NCBI GenBank assembly: GCA_963791455.1
Contig: CAWBSM010000002.1
Coordinates: 930,001 to 994,000 of the forward strand
Origin: Bog-473 sp963791455
GTDB lineage: Bacteria; Actinomycetota; Acidimicrobiia; Acidimicrobiales; RAAP-2
Length of the DNA: 64,000 bases
Direction: 5' to 3'
A program made the translations under genes and the position numbers. Every line of letters starts with the position of its first letter. Within the stretch, counting starts at the first letter, position 1. The notes under the pieces are model-generated. The model was not told the DNA's origin. It made no database searches and worked only from the letters and a program-made list of their open reading frames with translations. Of this stretch, positions 56,901 through 64,000 are shown in pieces.

Positions 56901-57351
56901 GCGCATGGAGAACTCCGACGAGCTGGACGCGACGGCCACCGAGAACGGTCCGTCCAAAAACGGAAGACCCGATCGGGCGTTGCCCACCGTTGCCGCAAGC
57001 AGGACCCGTCGCTCGCGACCCCAAGTGGTCCTCGGCTGCGTGGGACTGGCGCTCTTCGCCCTCGGCGCGACGGTGGCCACGAGGGCCGCTTTCAAGGATT
57101 GGACGCCCCCACCGGAGCTTTCGATCACGACGAGTCAGACCGGCCACTCGGTCGCAGATGTGCAGCTCGGCTCCGCGGGTCCCATCGACGCACGGCTCGA
57201 GATCAGCACGGGCGGCAAGACGGTCTGGAGTTCGAGCCTGACACGGACGACAGCCGCTCAGAGCGTTGAACTCCCCGCCAGTACCATTGCCAAAGGTTCA
57301 CGCGTGTTGCTGGTCGCGGGCGATCACACCCTGCGCCGAGTCGACGCCTGA
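53998..57351 (+). CDS. Large membrane protein carrying a PcrA/UvrD helicase 2A/2B-like segment
   Basis: 1117 residues. Residues about 40-770 form some 14 membrane helices with a soluble domain (about 550-690), resembling actinobacterial membrane glycosyltransferase-like proteins; 'LDSFDELIHVGTLVQLL' carries acidic residues in the first loop. From about 788 to 985 the sequence abruptly matches PcrA/UvrD helicases from motif 'LFRRTN' (usual YRTN) through 'FYEQREVKDILAYLRVLADP', 'RRIVNVPKRGLGETSV' to 'MENSDELDAT', ending before motif V. Walker A, DExx and motif VI are absent. A final membrane helix (about 1007-1035) and an extracytoplasmic tail follow. The frame is unbroken. Basic residues place the helicase piece in the cytoplasm. 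Confidence 0.8.
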   Translation: MGQGTPMLQRTLPSLHDHDGVADAPPFGVPEIRREPPTPEGTFVPAPTPAGRSRLGLVLALVGTGLLVQGVADALARAGHESLARALFICALLVLFAPCAWRLTNAQATRRERVSVSLVLGLGLFASYVMHQPLQLDSFDELIHVGTLVQLLNSHSLFPTNSILPVSPYYPGLELATSATRWFTGLPLVVDELVVLAAVRVVLVLVVFLVVERACHSSRAAGIGVLAYAASPQFYGFDSQYAYETIALAFAVAVVYLVFVTVDAARPKIGRSFALALACVGAVVVSHHVTGWFTVAFLLVWTCGLYLTSHPLRHLKSLVAGPSDRVSPHPAFLENEVTVLPSSVSDGELRNKKRRLQAAVVGLAAAVGVLACAAWTAYVFRLLAPYLGPAFSAAGTDIAQALGNGHGNRPLFHNAAGGGSPGWEVALILASAIGWCVILVFSLYSVIFKRSVRGGALRFLPAAIAALYPISLLADVSSNSKLVADRATTFIFFGIALVVGAWLGRRIGRNRRMIERVGTIVVAVVVFLGSLVFGFGPLVSLLPGPYVVGADDLSYGSPSLALARWADTHIPAGSHIAADKDNSDLLIATADLVPVEGEDGLIDPELLFFDNSLSLYDIYTIRKDDIRYIVVDDRLAQGLPLYGTYIAAGEPARRLTLAELNKFDTYPFIKRVYDNGPIQVYDTTALLRPSTRAAPAGAPAGGTGLNVGVFALAAVVAVLWLLRLRRRSGPVHDVEHLVVCGVVGALVIGVFGAFLIRMTHVSPEVVAIVVLLLLLVLSLRPEKGHPRDWTLFRRTNRRPAPLETSTRLNRLPEMMANGASFYEQREVKDILAYLRVLADPGDEVSARRIVNVPKRGLGETSVYRLATWARENHVSLSEAIDRAAEAGLSGKALNGAEELSAALAELRPLVPKVNPADFVQLVADRTGYMAELATEHTREAAGRVENLAELATQAGHFDDVMGFLEAAARMENSDELDATATENGPSKNGRPDRALPTVAASRTRRSRPQVVLGCVGLALFALGATVATRAAFKDWTPPPELSITTSQTGHSVADVQLGSAGPIDARLEISTGGKTVWSSSLTRTTAAQSVELPASTIAKGSRVLLVAGDHTLRRVDA

Positions 57352-57452
57352 CAGGTACCCGGCTCCCGCGGGGGCCAATTCTCGGACTCGTCGTGCCGCG
57401 AACGACCCCCCGCTGGGTGGTCGCCGGCCCGACGCCGCGACGACCTCGCAGG

Positions 57453-58388
57453 TCAGCCGGGCTCGGAGGGAGCTGGGATGTCCTGGCCGACCCCGCCGGT
57501 GACGGCGAGGGCGAAGGGTTGGAGGGCCACTCCGAGCTCGTCGAGCACCTCGGGGTGCGGCACGGTCGGTGCCGGCCGGACAAGCCCGAGTAAGGAATCC
57601 GCTCGGACAGGCAATTTGACCGGCAGTAGTTCGGCTGCCCGCAGGGCTCCGAACACGACCATCGGAGCAGTGGGGACGAACCGGGGGCGGGGCTTTCCCA
57701 AACTGGCGGCGAAGCTCGTCAGGAGTGCAGTGAAAGGCACCGGATCTGGATGGGCGATGCCCACCGGGACCGCAGGCACCCGCTCGGCTCGGGCCAGGGC
57801 GACCAGCGCAGTCGCGAAGTCCTGCTCCGAGACCGTGAACTGACGCGCCCGGGCACCGAAGTCGGGGAGCACCGGAAGGGCCGCCAGCCGACGCAGCGTC
57901 CCAGCCATCCCACCCCAGCCGGCGCCGTAGACCAAGCCCGGACGGACGACGCACATCCCGCGTGCTCCGGCCGCCACCTCCATTGCCAGCTTGGACCGAC
58001 CGTAGAGCTGACGGGTCCCGGTGTAGGCCGACATCGACGACAGCGCGATGGTCCGGCGAACCCCACTGGACACGGCCTGATCGAACAGCGCCATGGTGCC
58101 GAACACGTTCGATTGCCAGATGTCGGCCCTCTTGGTCAAAGTCAGGTCGTAGGCGCAGTGGACGAGCACGTCCACACCATCGAGGGAATCGGACGAATCG
58201 ACGGAGTTCAGGTCGAAGTAGCGGTCGTCGCTCCCCAGGATCGGGGACCGAACCAGGCGACGGACGCTGTACCCGGCCGCCCCGAAGGCGGCGACGAGGA
58301 CTGAACCCAAGTAGCCGCTGGCTCCGGTGATGGCGACGACCGGTTTCCCGCCTGGTGCCGTGACTCCTGGGGGGCTGGGAGGCGTCAT
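57453..58388 (-). CDS. NAD-dependent epimerase/dehydratase
   Basis: 311 residues from ATG 58388, overlapping the GMC oxidoreductase stop (ATGA). Extended-SDR motifs: 'VAITGASGYLGSVLVAAFG' (GxxGxxG), 'DVLVHCAYDL', Ser in 'ALSSMSAYTG' and 'YGRSKLAMEV' (YxxxK). It modifies a nucleotide sugar by epimerisation, dehydration or reduction. Coupled to the oxidoreductase, it probably acts on the same or a linked precursor. Confidence 0.9.
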   Translation of the reverse strand: MTPPSPPGVTAPGGKPVVAITGASGYLGSVLVAAFGAAGYSVRRLVRSPILGSDDRYFDLNSVDSSDSLDGVDVLVHCAYDLTLTKRADIWQSNVFGTMALFDQAVSSGVRRTIALSSMSAYTGTRQLYGRSKLAMEVAAGARGMCVVRPGLVYGAGWGGMAGTLRRLAALPVLPDFGARARQFTVSEQDFATALVALARAERVPAVPVGIAHPDPVPFTALLTSFAASLGKPRPRFVPTAPMVVFGALRAAELLPVKLPVRADSLLGLVRPAPTVPHPEVLDELGVALQPFALAVTGGVGQDIPAPSEPG

Positions 58389-60007
58389 CTCGAGCCACCG
58401 ACCGTCTCGCTGGCGATGCGATGAGCGTTGGCCATGATCGTCAGGGTGAACGTCGTGGCGGGGACCTCCGGAAAGACCGACGCGTCCACCAGGTGGATGT
58501 GGTCCCAGGCTGCCAGACGCCCCACGCGATCCGTGGTGGTCGCCGTCCGGGCCTTTCCGTGCGGGAAGCTCGCGCCGAAGTGGTAACTCTTCGCTGCGGC
58601 AGACACGGAGATCATCGGGATCACCGGCCACAGGTCCAGGACCGGCGCGACCTTCACCATGGAGCGCACCAGGGCCCCCAACATGGGTGGCCACCGGTCA
58701 CCGGCGTCACCGTCGATCTCCAACACGGGTAGGCCGTCCTTCCCGCCGGAGGCCCGGCGCGCCACGATCTTCACCCTCGGTGAACCCCACCCCGGCACGT
58801 AGCCCAGCCCCACCGAGACCCGCCGGAGCAGCGCCGCCAGCGCAGGCCCGGCGCTCGACCCCCGGATCACTCCGGGTAGCGACGAGAGAAAGGCCGGGTT
58901 GTACTCGTAGAAGTGGACCTGACAGAGGTCGACGCCCTCACCGGTGACGTCATAGAGCAGATTGAACTGGTTGAGGGTGAAATTCCGGGCTGTGCGCGGG
59001 TCAGGAACGGGACGCATCGAAAGGGTCGGCATCACGAATTGCACGGACTCTTGCAGAGAGACGACCTGATCAAAGGCACCGAGGGAGCCAAGGACCAGCC
59101 GCGCCGTCCCGATGCCGCCGCACGCCACGAAAATCCGGTCGGCCCGCAATCGTTCCCGTTGGCCTGTTCGGGTGTTTTGAACCAGGACTTGTGGATCGCC
59201 GTTGATCTCGTCGAGGTGGAGGGCGAGCAGGTCGGGCCGGTAGCTGATCCGCTTCTGGGTCCGGAGACGGTCAAATGTGTGCGAGCTCGAGTAGATGAGC
59301 TGGTGGGGGCAACCCGTCATACAGAGGCCACAGCGAGTGCATTCGTCAGATCGGAAGGCCAGTCGAGCCCGACCGAGCGTGACACCGTGTGAGCGGACGA
59401 GAGAACGTCGGGCCTGGTAACGCGCCAGAACTCGTTCGGTCCTTTCGGCGGGTGGGGGCAACGGTCGGGCCGGAGCCATCAAGGGAAACAGCTCACTGAG
59501 ATCGTCCACCTCCCCGGCCAGGGTCATCTCGCCCAGGGCGGTCCGGTAGTGGGTCTCCATGTCGGCCCACGTAATCGGCCACCGGTCGAACGTTGGCCGG
59601 GAGAAGGGCATGATCTGGGCGCCCCAGACGTTGGAGAAGCCACCGTAAGCTCCTGACACCACTGACGGGTTGGCCGATCCACGGGGCTCGATTCCCGCCA
59701 GCTGCCCGACGTCACGAAAGGGAAAGTCCGAGCCGTAGGCCCGCTTCTGGGGCAGTTCTCCACGACGGGTCGAAACAGGTTGCCGACTGATGCGCTCGAC
59801 GTCCGTCGGTGACCACTCCCCTTCCTGTCCGGCGGCAAGTCGATCGACCGTCGACCGCAGGTCGGGCTCGAGGGTGCCACCCACGTCGATGACGGTGACC
59901 CGCTGGGTGGGATCGGCAGTCAGGGCGAGGGCGGCGCCCGCCGCGCCGGGACCCGATCCGATGATCAACGCGGTGGGCAGGGTCAACTCAAAAGGATGCC
60001 GGACCAA
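58385..60007 (-). CDS. GMC-family oxidoreductase with four-Cys cluster motif
   Basis: 540 residues. 'ALIIGSGPGAAGAALAL' is the FAD motif; the C-terminus has 'VDASVFPEVPATTFTLTIMANAHRIA', the GMC signature with its usual His-Asn region altered. At about residues 220-231 'CTRCGLCMTGCP' gives C-x2-C-x2-C-x3-CP, a ferredoxin-like [4Fe-4S] pattern present in a subgroup of these enzymes. Oxidation of a sugar or lipid-linked alcohol is likely, with electrons possibly passed through the cluster. Neighbours are an epimerase and a GT2. Confidence 0.87.
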   Translation of the reverse strand: MVRHPFELTLPTALIIGSGPGAAGAALALTADPTQRVTVIDVGGTLEPDLRSTVDRLAAGQEGEWSPTDVERISRQPVSTRRGELPQKRAYGSDFPFRDVGQLAGIEPRGSANPSVVSGAYGGFSNVWGAQIMPFSRPTFDRWPITWADMETHYRTALGEMTLAGEVDDLSELFPLMAPARPLPPPAERTERVLARYQARRSLVRSHGVTLGRARLAFRSDECTRCGLCMTGCPHQLIYSSSHTFDRLRTQKRISYRPDLLALHLDEINGDPQVLVQNTRTGQRERLRADRIFVACGGIGTARLVLGSLGAFDQVVSLQESVQFVMPTLSMRPVPDPRTARNFTLNQFNLLYDVTGEGVDLCQVHFYEYNPAFLSSLPGVIRGSSAGPALAALLRRVSVGLGYVPGWGSPRVKIVARRASGGKDGLPVLEIDGDAGDRWPPMLGALVRSMVKVAPVLDLWPVIPMISVSAAAKSYHFGASFPHGKARTATTTDRVGRLAAWDHIHLVDASVFPEVPATTFTLTIMANAHRIASETVGGSR

Positions 60008-60300
60008 CCACCCTTTTCACCGCCTCCCGCTGTACGATGACTTGCCAAGGTGGGCATCGTAGCCAGAGGACGTGCCCCCTTCGGTCGGCGTCTTGCGCAG
60101 CCGTTTCGGCCGCGTCTCGACTGCTGTCGTACCCTCGGGCGGGCGTACGGGTCGACGCGCCCTCCGTCCTGGTGATTTGCTCAAAAATTGTTTTTTTTTG
60201 GGTCCGATCGGCTCTACCAGCGGTGGTTGCTGCCCTGCATCCTTGGCGTGTCAGTCCGGTTGGGAGTGGAGCGCCAGATGTCGAGAGAACGAGCTACGGG

Positions 60301-61257
60301 GTGAGTGGGTTGCGCTCCATCGACGGGACGGGTGCAGGGGTCCGGAAGGGAGCCATCTCTTCATTTCGGCGCCGAGGACGGACGGCCTCGGCCGCAGTCG
60401 TCGAGGCGACGGTCGAGGAGATCCCTCGCGTTGGCCCAAAGCTCGTAGCGCGAGACGCGGAGCCCAGCGTCAGCATCGTGATCCCGGCCAAGAACGAGGC
60501 TCGGAACCTGCCCTACGTCTTGGCGCGGCTCCCTGAGGACGGCGAGATCATCCTTGTCGACGGGAACTCGACCGACGACACGATCTCGGTCGCCCAACAA
60601 CTGAGACCCGACATCATCGTGATCCACCAGACCCGGGAGGGGAAGGGAAATGCCCTGGCCTGCGGCTTCGCCGCCGCCTCGGGCGACTTCATCGTGATGA
60701 TCGACGCGGACGGCTCAAACGACCCCGCAGAGATACCGCACTTCATCGCCACGTTGAAAGAAGGCGCTGACTTTGCCAAGGGATCCCGTTTCCTCCCCGG
60801 TGGCGGAAGCCTTGACATCAGTTGGTTCAGAAGGTGGGGCAACACCTGGCTCAACCGGATCGTCAACGTGATGTACGGCACTCGCTACACGGATCTCTGT
60901 TACGGCTACAACGCATTCCGGCGAGGATGCCTCGACGTCATGGAACTCAATGCCACCGAAACGGAAGGCTCTGAGCGAGGGGTGATGCTCTGGGGCGATG
61001 GCTTCGAGGTCGAGACTCTGATCAACGTGCGGATCGCCAAGGCGGGCCTCCGGGTCACCGAGGTTCCCAGCTTCGAGTCTTGCCGTCACTTCGGCGTGAG
61101 CAACCTCAACGCTTTCTCTGACGGCATGCGGGTGCTGCGGACCATCCACGCCGAAAGCAAGGGGGCCCGCGAAGCGGCATCGATCTACGTCGGGGCGGAA
61201 CGAAAGGTGGCCGCCTCGTGGGCGCTGTTGTCCACCATCACTGACGAAGCGGTTTGA
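60301..61257 (+). CDS. Glycosyltransferase family 2 (DPM/UGT-like)
   Basis: 318 residues from GTG 60301; the frame is open further upstream to 60037 without a good start. 'SVSIVIPAKNEARNLPYVLARLP', 'EIILVDGNSTDDTI', 'GDFIVMIDADGSNDPAEI' (DxD) and 'FAKGSRFLPGGGS' are typical of polyprenyl-phosphate sugar transferases; the C-terminal 'TDLCYGYNAFRR' is a further family feature. No membrane helices. It likely makes a lipid-linked sugar for the surface polymer. A run of nine T at 60191-60199 lies upstream. Confidence 0.9.
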   Translation: MSGLRSIDGTGAGVRKGAISSFRRRGRTASAAVVEATVEEIPRVGPKLVARDAEPSVSIVIPAKNEARNLPYVLARLPEDGEIILVDGNSTDDTISVAQQLRPDIIVIHQTREGKGNALACGFAAASGDFIVMIDADGSNDPAEIPHFIATLKEGADFAKGSRFLPGGGSLDISWFRRWGNTWLNRIVNVMYGTRYTDLCYGYNAFRRGCLDVMELNATETEGSERGVMLWGDGFEVETLINVRIAKAGLRVTEVPSFESCRHFGVSNLNAFSDGMRVLRTIHAESKGAREAASIYVGAERKVAASWALLSTITDEAV

Positions 61258-61334
61258 ACGCCGAGACCAACGCGGCGGCGAAGCGCTCCAGCGAGGTGAT
61301 GAGGGATCAACCGATCATCGGGAAGCGGTGAAGT

Positions 61335-61613
61335 TCACGCCACGTCGCGTCCGTGTATCCGCCTGGACCTTCGAGGGATTGCCTGACCCGCACCGGCTGA
61401 GCGCTGGTCGTGCAGACTGTCCACGCAGTCTTCACAAAGACGTCCGAACGTTCTTCCGGTCCCCAATTCCCGACGCTCCGCGCGGCTGATCCTCAACACC
61501 GGAACCGCCCAACCACAGCGGTGGCAGATGCCGATTTGGAGATCGCAGCCGCGCCCACTCGCAAGGCGATGACTCCTTGGTTCCGCCCGTGGGTTTGAAA
61601 GCGTGACCGTCAT
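61335..61613 (-). CDS. Small zinc-ribbon-like protein
   Basis: 92 residues from ATG 61613 (a longer frame starts at 61643). 'CHRCGWAVPVLRI' and 'LCEDCVDSLHD' provide two CxxC pairs spaced for a zinc ribbon, with a basic C-terminus. Family not recognised; possibly a nucleic-acid-binding protein or regulator. Isolated between unrelated genes on the opposite strand. Confidence 0.5.
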   Translation of the reverse strand: MTVTLSNPRAEPRSHRLASGRGCDLQIGICHRCGWAVPVLRISRAERRELGTGRTFGRLCEDCVDSLHDQRSAGAGQAIPRRSRRIHGRDVA

Positions 61614-61881
61614 CGCTGTCAGGCCTTCTCTTCCGCTTCGCAACGATCCTTGAGCGGAACTTTTGTGACGCGGACTGTGGGCCTGGGCTTCCAGGTCGTC
61701 GCGCGGCGTCGAGATCTCATCAATTTCTCCATTGACCGCAACGTCTATACCCCAGATCGAAGAAACTTACGAGCGGGATACAGGTTTTCTGCGCACCAAA
61801 TCTTACCCAATTCTTTTGCGCGAACAGGATCTGAGCATTTCGCTACGCTGGGCAGCGCGCTATTTTGCCAGAAAGGGGCCG

Positions 61882-62355
61882 ATGTTCGTCACGAATCATG
61901 TTCTTTCCGGCGTCGCGATCGGCCGCGTATTCAAGCGACGCCCGGTCACCGCCTTCGTCGTCGGCGTCGGGTCACATCTCGTGCTGGACATGGTGCCTCA
62001 CTGGGGCTGTGACTTCCGGTCGGAGGAGAACAGGAAGATCTTCCTTCGCTACGCGAAACGAGATGGGCTGTTGGGCCTCTTGGTGATGGCGTGCGCGGCG
62101 GGGACAGTCGACCGGGGAGCTCGCAGGGCAACCATCGCCGCCATGGCAGGAGCGGCGCTGCTCGATGCCGACAAGCCGATGATCTTCTACTTCAAGCGCA
62201 ATCCGTTCCCCCGGATCGTCCGGCGGATCCACGCGCGAGCCCAGAACGAATCGACCGAGGGCCTGCCAAACGAGATCCTTTTCGGACTGTCGTGCGCGAT
62301 CGCAGACGCGATGCTGGTGGCGAAAGGCCGGCGCCGCTCCGCCTCGCAGGCATAG
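61882..62355 (+). CDS. Membrane-associated hydrolase-like protein
   Basis: 157 residues from ATG 61882, chosen because GAAAGGGG lies just upstream; earlier in-frame starts lack this. 'FVTNHVLSGVAIG' and 'SHLVLDMVPHWG' are typical of YdjM-like membrane-bound metal-dependent hydrolases (His and Asp residues of 'HLVLDMVPH'). Two short hydrophobic stretches follow. Enzymatic activity of this family is unproven. Confidence 0.65.
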   Translation: MFVTNHVLSGVAIGRVFKRRPVTAFVVGVGSHLVLDMVPHWGCDFRSEENRKIFLRYAKRDGLLGLLVMACAAGTVDRGARRATIAAMAGAALLDADKPMIFYFKRNPFPRIVRRIHARAQNESTEGLPNEILFGLSCAIADAMLVAKGRRRSASQA

Positions 62356-62480
62356 TCGGGCGGGTCTGCGTTCCAGCATCTTTGAGTGCGGTGGGCCGAA
62401 TGAAGGCCTGGGCGACGGTGGCCAGCACACAGGCAGGTAGCGCCGCTCAAGGTCCGTTGCTGATCGACCGAAATTGCCAT

Positions 62481-62756
62481 GTGGACCTCCTCCTGCGCAC
62501 GCGCCCACACGGCCAGCACGCGAGGAAGCGAGAAGCTGCCCAGGCGACTCACGCCCCCAGGCACGTCCGGCGGGCCAAGGTGACGGCAGCCCTCGCCATC
62601 AGCCTGCTGGCAGGAGTGGGCTCCTACGCACTGACCTACCGCGTGCTCGTCTTGGTGTCCGAACCGGCTACCACGGCTTGGGTGGCGCCGGCGGGCTCGG
62701 TCATTCCGGTGTTGTCGCACGTGGCGACAACACCGGCGCCCGCTCCCGTCCGCTGA
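62481..62756 (+). CDS. Possible small single-helix membrane protein
   Basis: 91 residues from GTG 62481, without a clear ribosome binding site. A basic N-terminal half is followed by one hydrophobic helix 'LAISLLAGVGSYALTYRVLVLV' and a Pro/Ala-rich tail. It could also start at GTG 62580. A 13-bp inverted repeat lies within the 3' end. Weakly supported. Confidence 0.4.
   Translation: MDLLLRTRPHGQHARKREAAQATHAPRHVRRAKVTAALAISLLAGVGSYALTYRVLVLVSEPATTAWVAPAGSVIPVLSHVATTPAPAPVR
62706..62736. other. Perfect 13-bp inverted repeat
   Basis: CCGGTGTTGTCGC and GCGACAACACCGG with loop ACGTG, close to the end of a possible small gene and before a convergent gene. It could be a terminator without a T-run or a protein-binding site. 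Confidence 0.5.
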
Positions 62757-62800
62757 GGCACTTCACCTTCGATCGTGAGTGTCCGGCGACCTCCGTTCCG

Positions 62801-63217
62801 TCACACCTGGTCGTCAGCCTCGTTGTCGCGCACGATCCGTTTGACCAATGACTGCATGAGGGCCCAGGCCACGTCGGGGTGGTCCTGCACAAAGGGCCGA
62901 AACGCATAGGCCGCCAGCGCGTAGCACTCCAGATCGGTGTCCGCCGTGACCTCGGCCATCCGCGGACCATCGTCGATCAGGGCGATCTCACCGAAGTGAT
63001 CTCCGGCCTTGAGCGTCCTGACTCGGTCCCCCTTGACCGTCACCGTGGCCGAGCCGCTGGCGATGATGAAGAAGCCCATGCCGGCCTTGCCTTTCTCGAT
63101 GATGACTGCACCGGCCGCGAACGACCTGGGGCTCATGGTTGCGGCAAGTTGCCTGAGGTCCTTCTTCGAAAGATTGGCAAAGAGCGGCGCGTTCTTTATT
63201 GCTTCCTGGACGTCCAT
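62801..63217 (-). CDS. Cyclic-nucleotide-binding domain protein
   Basis: 138 residues from ATG 63217 (frame open to 63253). A single cNMP domain: 'LFANLSKKDLRQLAATMSPRSFAAGAVIIEKG', 'MGFFIIASGSATVTV' and the phosphate-binding cassette 'HFGEIALIDDGPRMAEVTA'. In the cassette the usual Arg-Ser/Thr is replaced by Arg-Met, so ligand selectivity may differ. No DNA-binding domain is attached, unlike Crp. It lies downstream of a histidine kinase on the same strand. Confidence 0.85.
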   Translation of the reverse strand: MDVQEAIKNAPLFANLSKKDLRQLAATMSPRSFAAGAVIIEKGKAGMGFFIIASGSATVTVKGDRVRTLKAGDHFGEIALIDDGPRMAEVTADTDLECYALAAYAFRPFVQDHPDVAWALMQSLVKRIVRDNEADDQV

Positions 63218-63283
63218 CAACGTCGAACCGTACACGCCTCCGATTCCTGACACACGCAGAGATCTGGACGGCCGCAGCTGCGG

Positions 63284-64000
63284 TCATACGACTGGTTCAG
63301 ACCCCCCTAGAACCGGTGCCGGGGTCGACAAAGGGGCGCCGCTCGTCGGCGCCGGCCAATAGCGCAGGGTGACCACGAAACGAGAGCCGTCGTCGCCGAC
63401 CGGCGACTCCGCTCGCACGCTGCCGCCCATCGCCGCCGCCAGCTCGGCAACGATCGCCAGTCCCAGCCCCGATCCAAAGGTGCGGTTCGGCCCACGGTCG
63501 GCGCGGTAGAACCGTTCGAACACCCGGGTCAGGTCGGCGGCATCGATGCCAGGCCCGTCGTCGACGACCGTGATGACACAGGCGCTCGACGCGAGGTCGT
63601 GTGCCATGGTCACGGTCACCGTCTGGCGGGCGAACGTAAGTGCGTTTTCGATCAGATTGGCCAGGAGCTGTGCCAGCCGGTCCGGGTCCGCGACGACGGG
63701 GTGGCCCGGGGGGTGCGACGCCGCCGCACCGGCGGGTGTCCCCCCGAGGCCATCCGCACCTGGAAGCTGCACAAGGACGGTCACCCCGTTCCTGGCCGCC
63801 GCGGGGCGAAACCCTTCCGTGGTGGTGGCGACCACCTCGGCCGCGTCCGTCGGCCGCAGCGAAATCGACATCTGGTGCGATTCGAGCTTGGTCAGGTCGA
63901 GCAGGTCGCCCACGAGCCGCTCCAGCCGGCGTGACTCGGCGATGATCACGTCCGCTGCTTGCCCGCTGTCCTCAATCGCCCCGTCCTGAATGGCTTCGGC
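63284..64000 (-). CDS. Sensor histidine kinase, C-terminal part
   Basis: Open at the window edge; 238 codons are visible. A dimerisation segment ('IIAESRRLERLVGDLLDLTKLES') is followed by the ATPase domain: N-box 'QLLANLIENALTFA', G1 'VVDDGPGIDAADLTRVFERFYRAD' and G2 'GSGLGLAIVAELAAAMGGS'. The phospho-accepting His must lie beyond the edge. It would phosphorylate a response regulator encoded outside the window. Confidence 0.92.
   Translation of the reverse strand, partial: AEAIQDGAIEDSGQAADVIIAESRRLERLVGDLLDLTKLESHQMSISLRPTDAAEVVATTTEGFRPAAARNGVTVLVQLPGADGLGGTPAGAAASHPPGHPVVADPDRLAQLLANLIENALTFARQTVTVTMAHDLASSACVITVVDDGPGIDAADLTRVFERFYRADRGPNRTFGSGLGLAIVAELAAAMGGSVRAESPVGDDGSRFVVTLRYWPAPTSGAPLSTPAPVLGGSEPVV

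Noticed and set aside
60185..60205. Run of nine T as a terminator
   Set aside because: Only a few A/T bases precede it and no GC stem is present on either strand; it is noted only as a compositional oddity upstream of a GT2 gene.

Overview
The window is GC-rich bacterial DNA. Its gene content points to a free-living actinobacterium, most likely of the class Acidimicrobiia. This rests on F420-type LLM oxidoreductases, many GTG starts, overlapping stop/start operons, an actinobacterial-looking RNase P RNA and several secreted proteins built from the 42-residue 'GYWLVASDGGIF...' repeat that I associate with that class. The taxonomic call is inference; no 16S rRNA or other phylogenetic marker is present.

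Layout. 1-2.4 kb: a partial acidic protein, a PadR regulator with a perfect palindrome at its start codon, its membrane-protein partner and a DUF3293 protein. 2.4-7.1 kb: a tightly coupled operon of GlpD, an alkylglycerone-phosphate-synthase-like FAD enzyme and a glycerol kinase. 7.2-8.7 kb: a secreted DUF11/Ig-like protein with a sortase-like tail. 9.1-12.8 kb: xseA-xseB-MBL hydrolase-ferredoxin reductase, with xseA frameshifted. 12.9-16.3 kb: the RNase P RNA gene; the last 34 bp of its 3' end recur 3 kb downstream, bracketing a frameshifted FtsX-type permease like the attL/attR of an integrated element. 16.4-22.9 kb: accessory catabolism genes (two NTF2-like proteins, an LLM oxidoreductase, an amidohydrolase, a double SDR and a Baeyer-Villiger-type monooxygenase). 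23.3-28.2 kb: three secreted proteins, one with 492-bp tandem repeats and a frameshift.

From about 28.6 to 61.3 kb lies a large cell-surface polysaccharide locus. It has two paralogous flippases near its ends, a DegT aminotransferase, a JmjC-like cupin, an acyltransferase-3 and its separate SGNH partner, a FemAB/CelD-like acetyltransferase, GT2 and GT4 glycosyltransferases, a polysaccharide deacetylase, a sulfotransferase, an NAD-dependent epimerase, a GMC oxidoreductase with a four-cysteine motif and a very large membrane protein. Interspersed are four GH16-fold secreted proteins (two also carry six-unit propeller-like repeats) and a DUF4397 six-repeat protein. All four GH16 domains have Gln in place of the catalytic acid/base Glu. 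An ATP-dependent DNA ligase sits inside the locus. 61.3-64 kb holds small proteins, a cyclic-nucleotide-binding protein and the C-terminal part of a histidine kinase.

The most unusual observations are: (i) a large polysaccharide-locus membrane protein that carries in frame a roughly 200-residue piece of a PcrA/UvrD helicase (2A/2B region) with no ATPase motifs; (ii) the 34-bp duplication of the RNase P RNA 3' end flanking a 3-kb segment; (iii) a family of secreted GH16/six-repeat proteins with a shared active-site substitution, one pair apparently homogenised over about 850 bp. Three genes (xseA, the FtsX permease and the MBG-repeat protein) each need a one-base correction to be intact, so either local sequence errors or recent decay must be considered.
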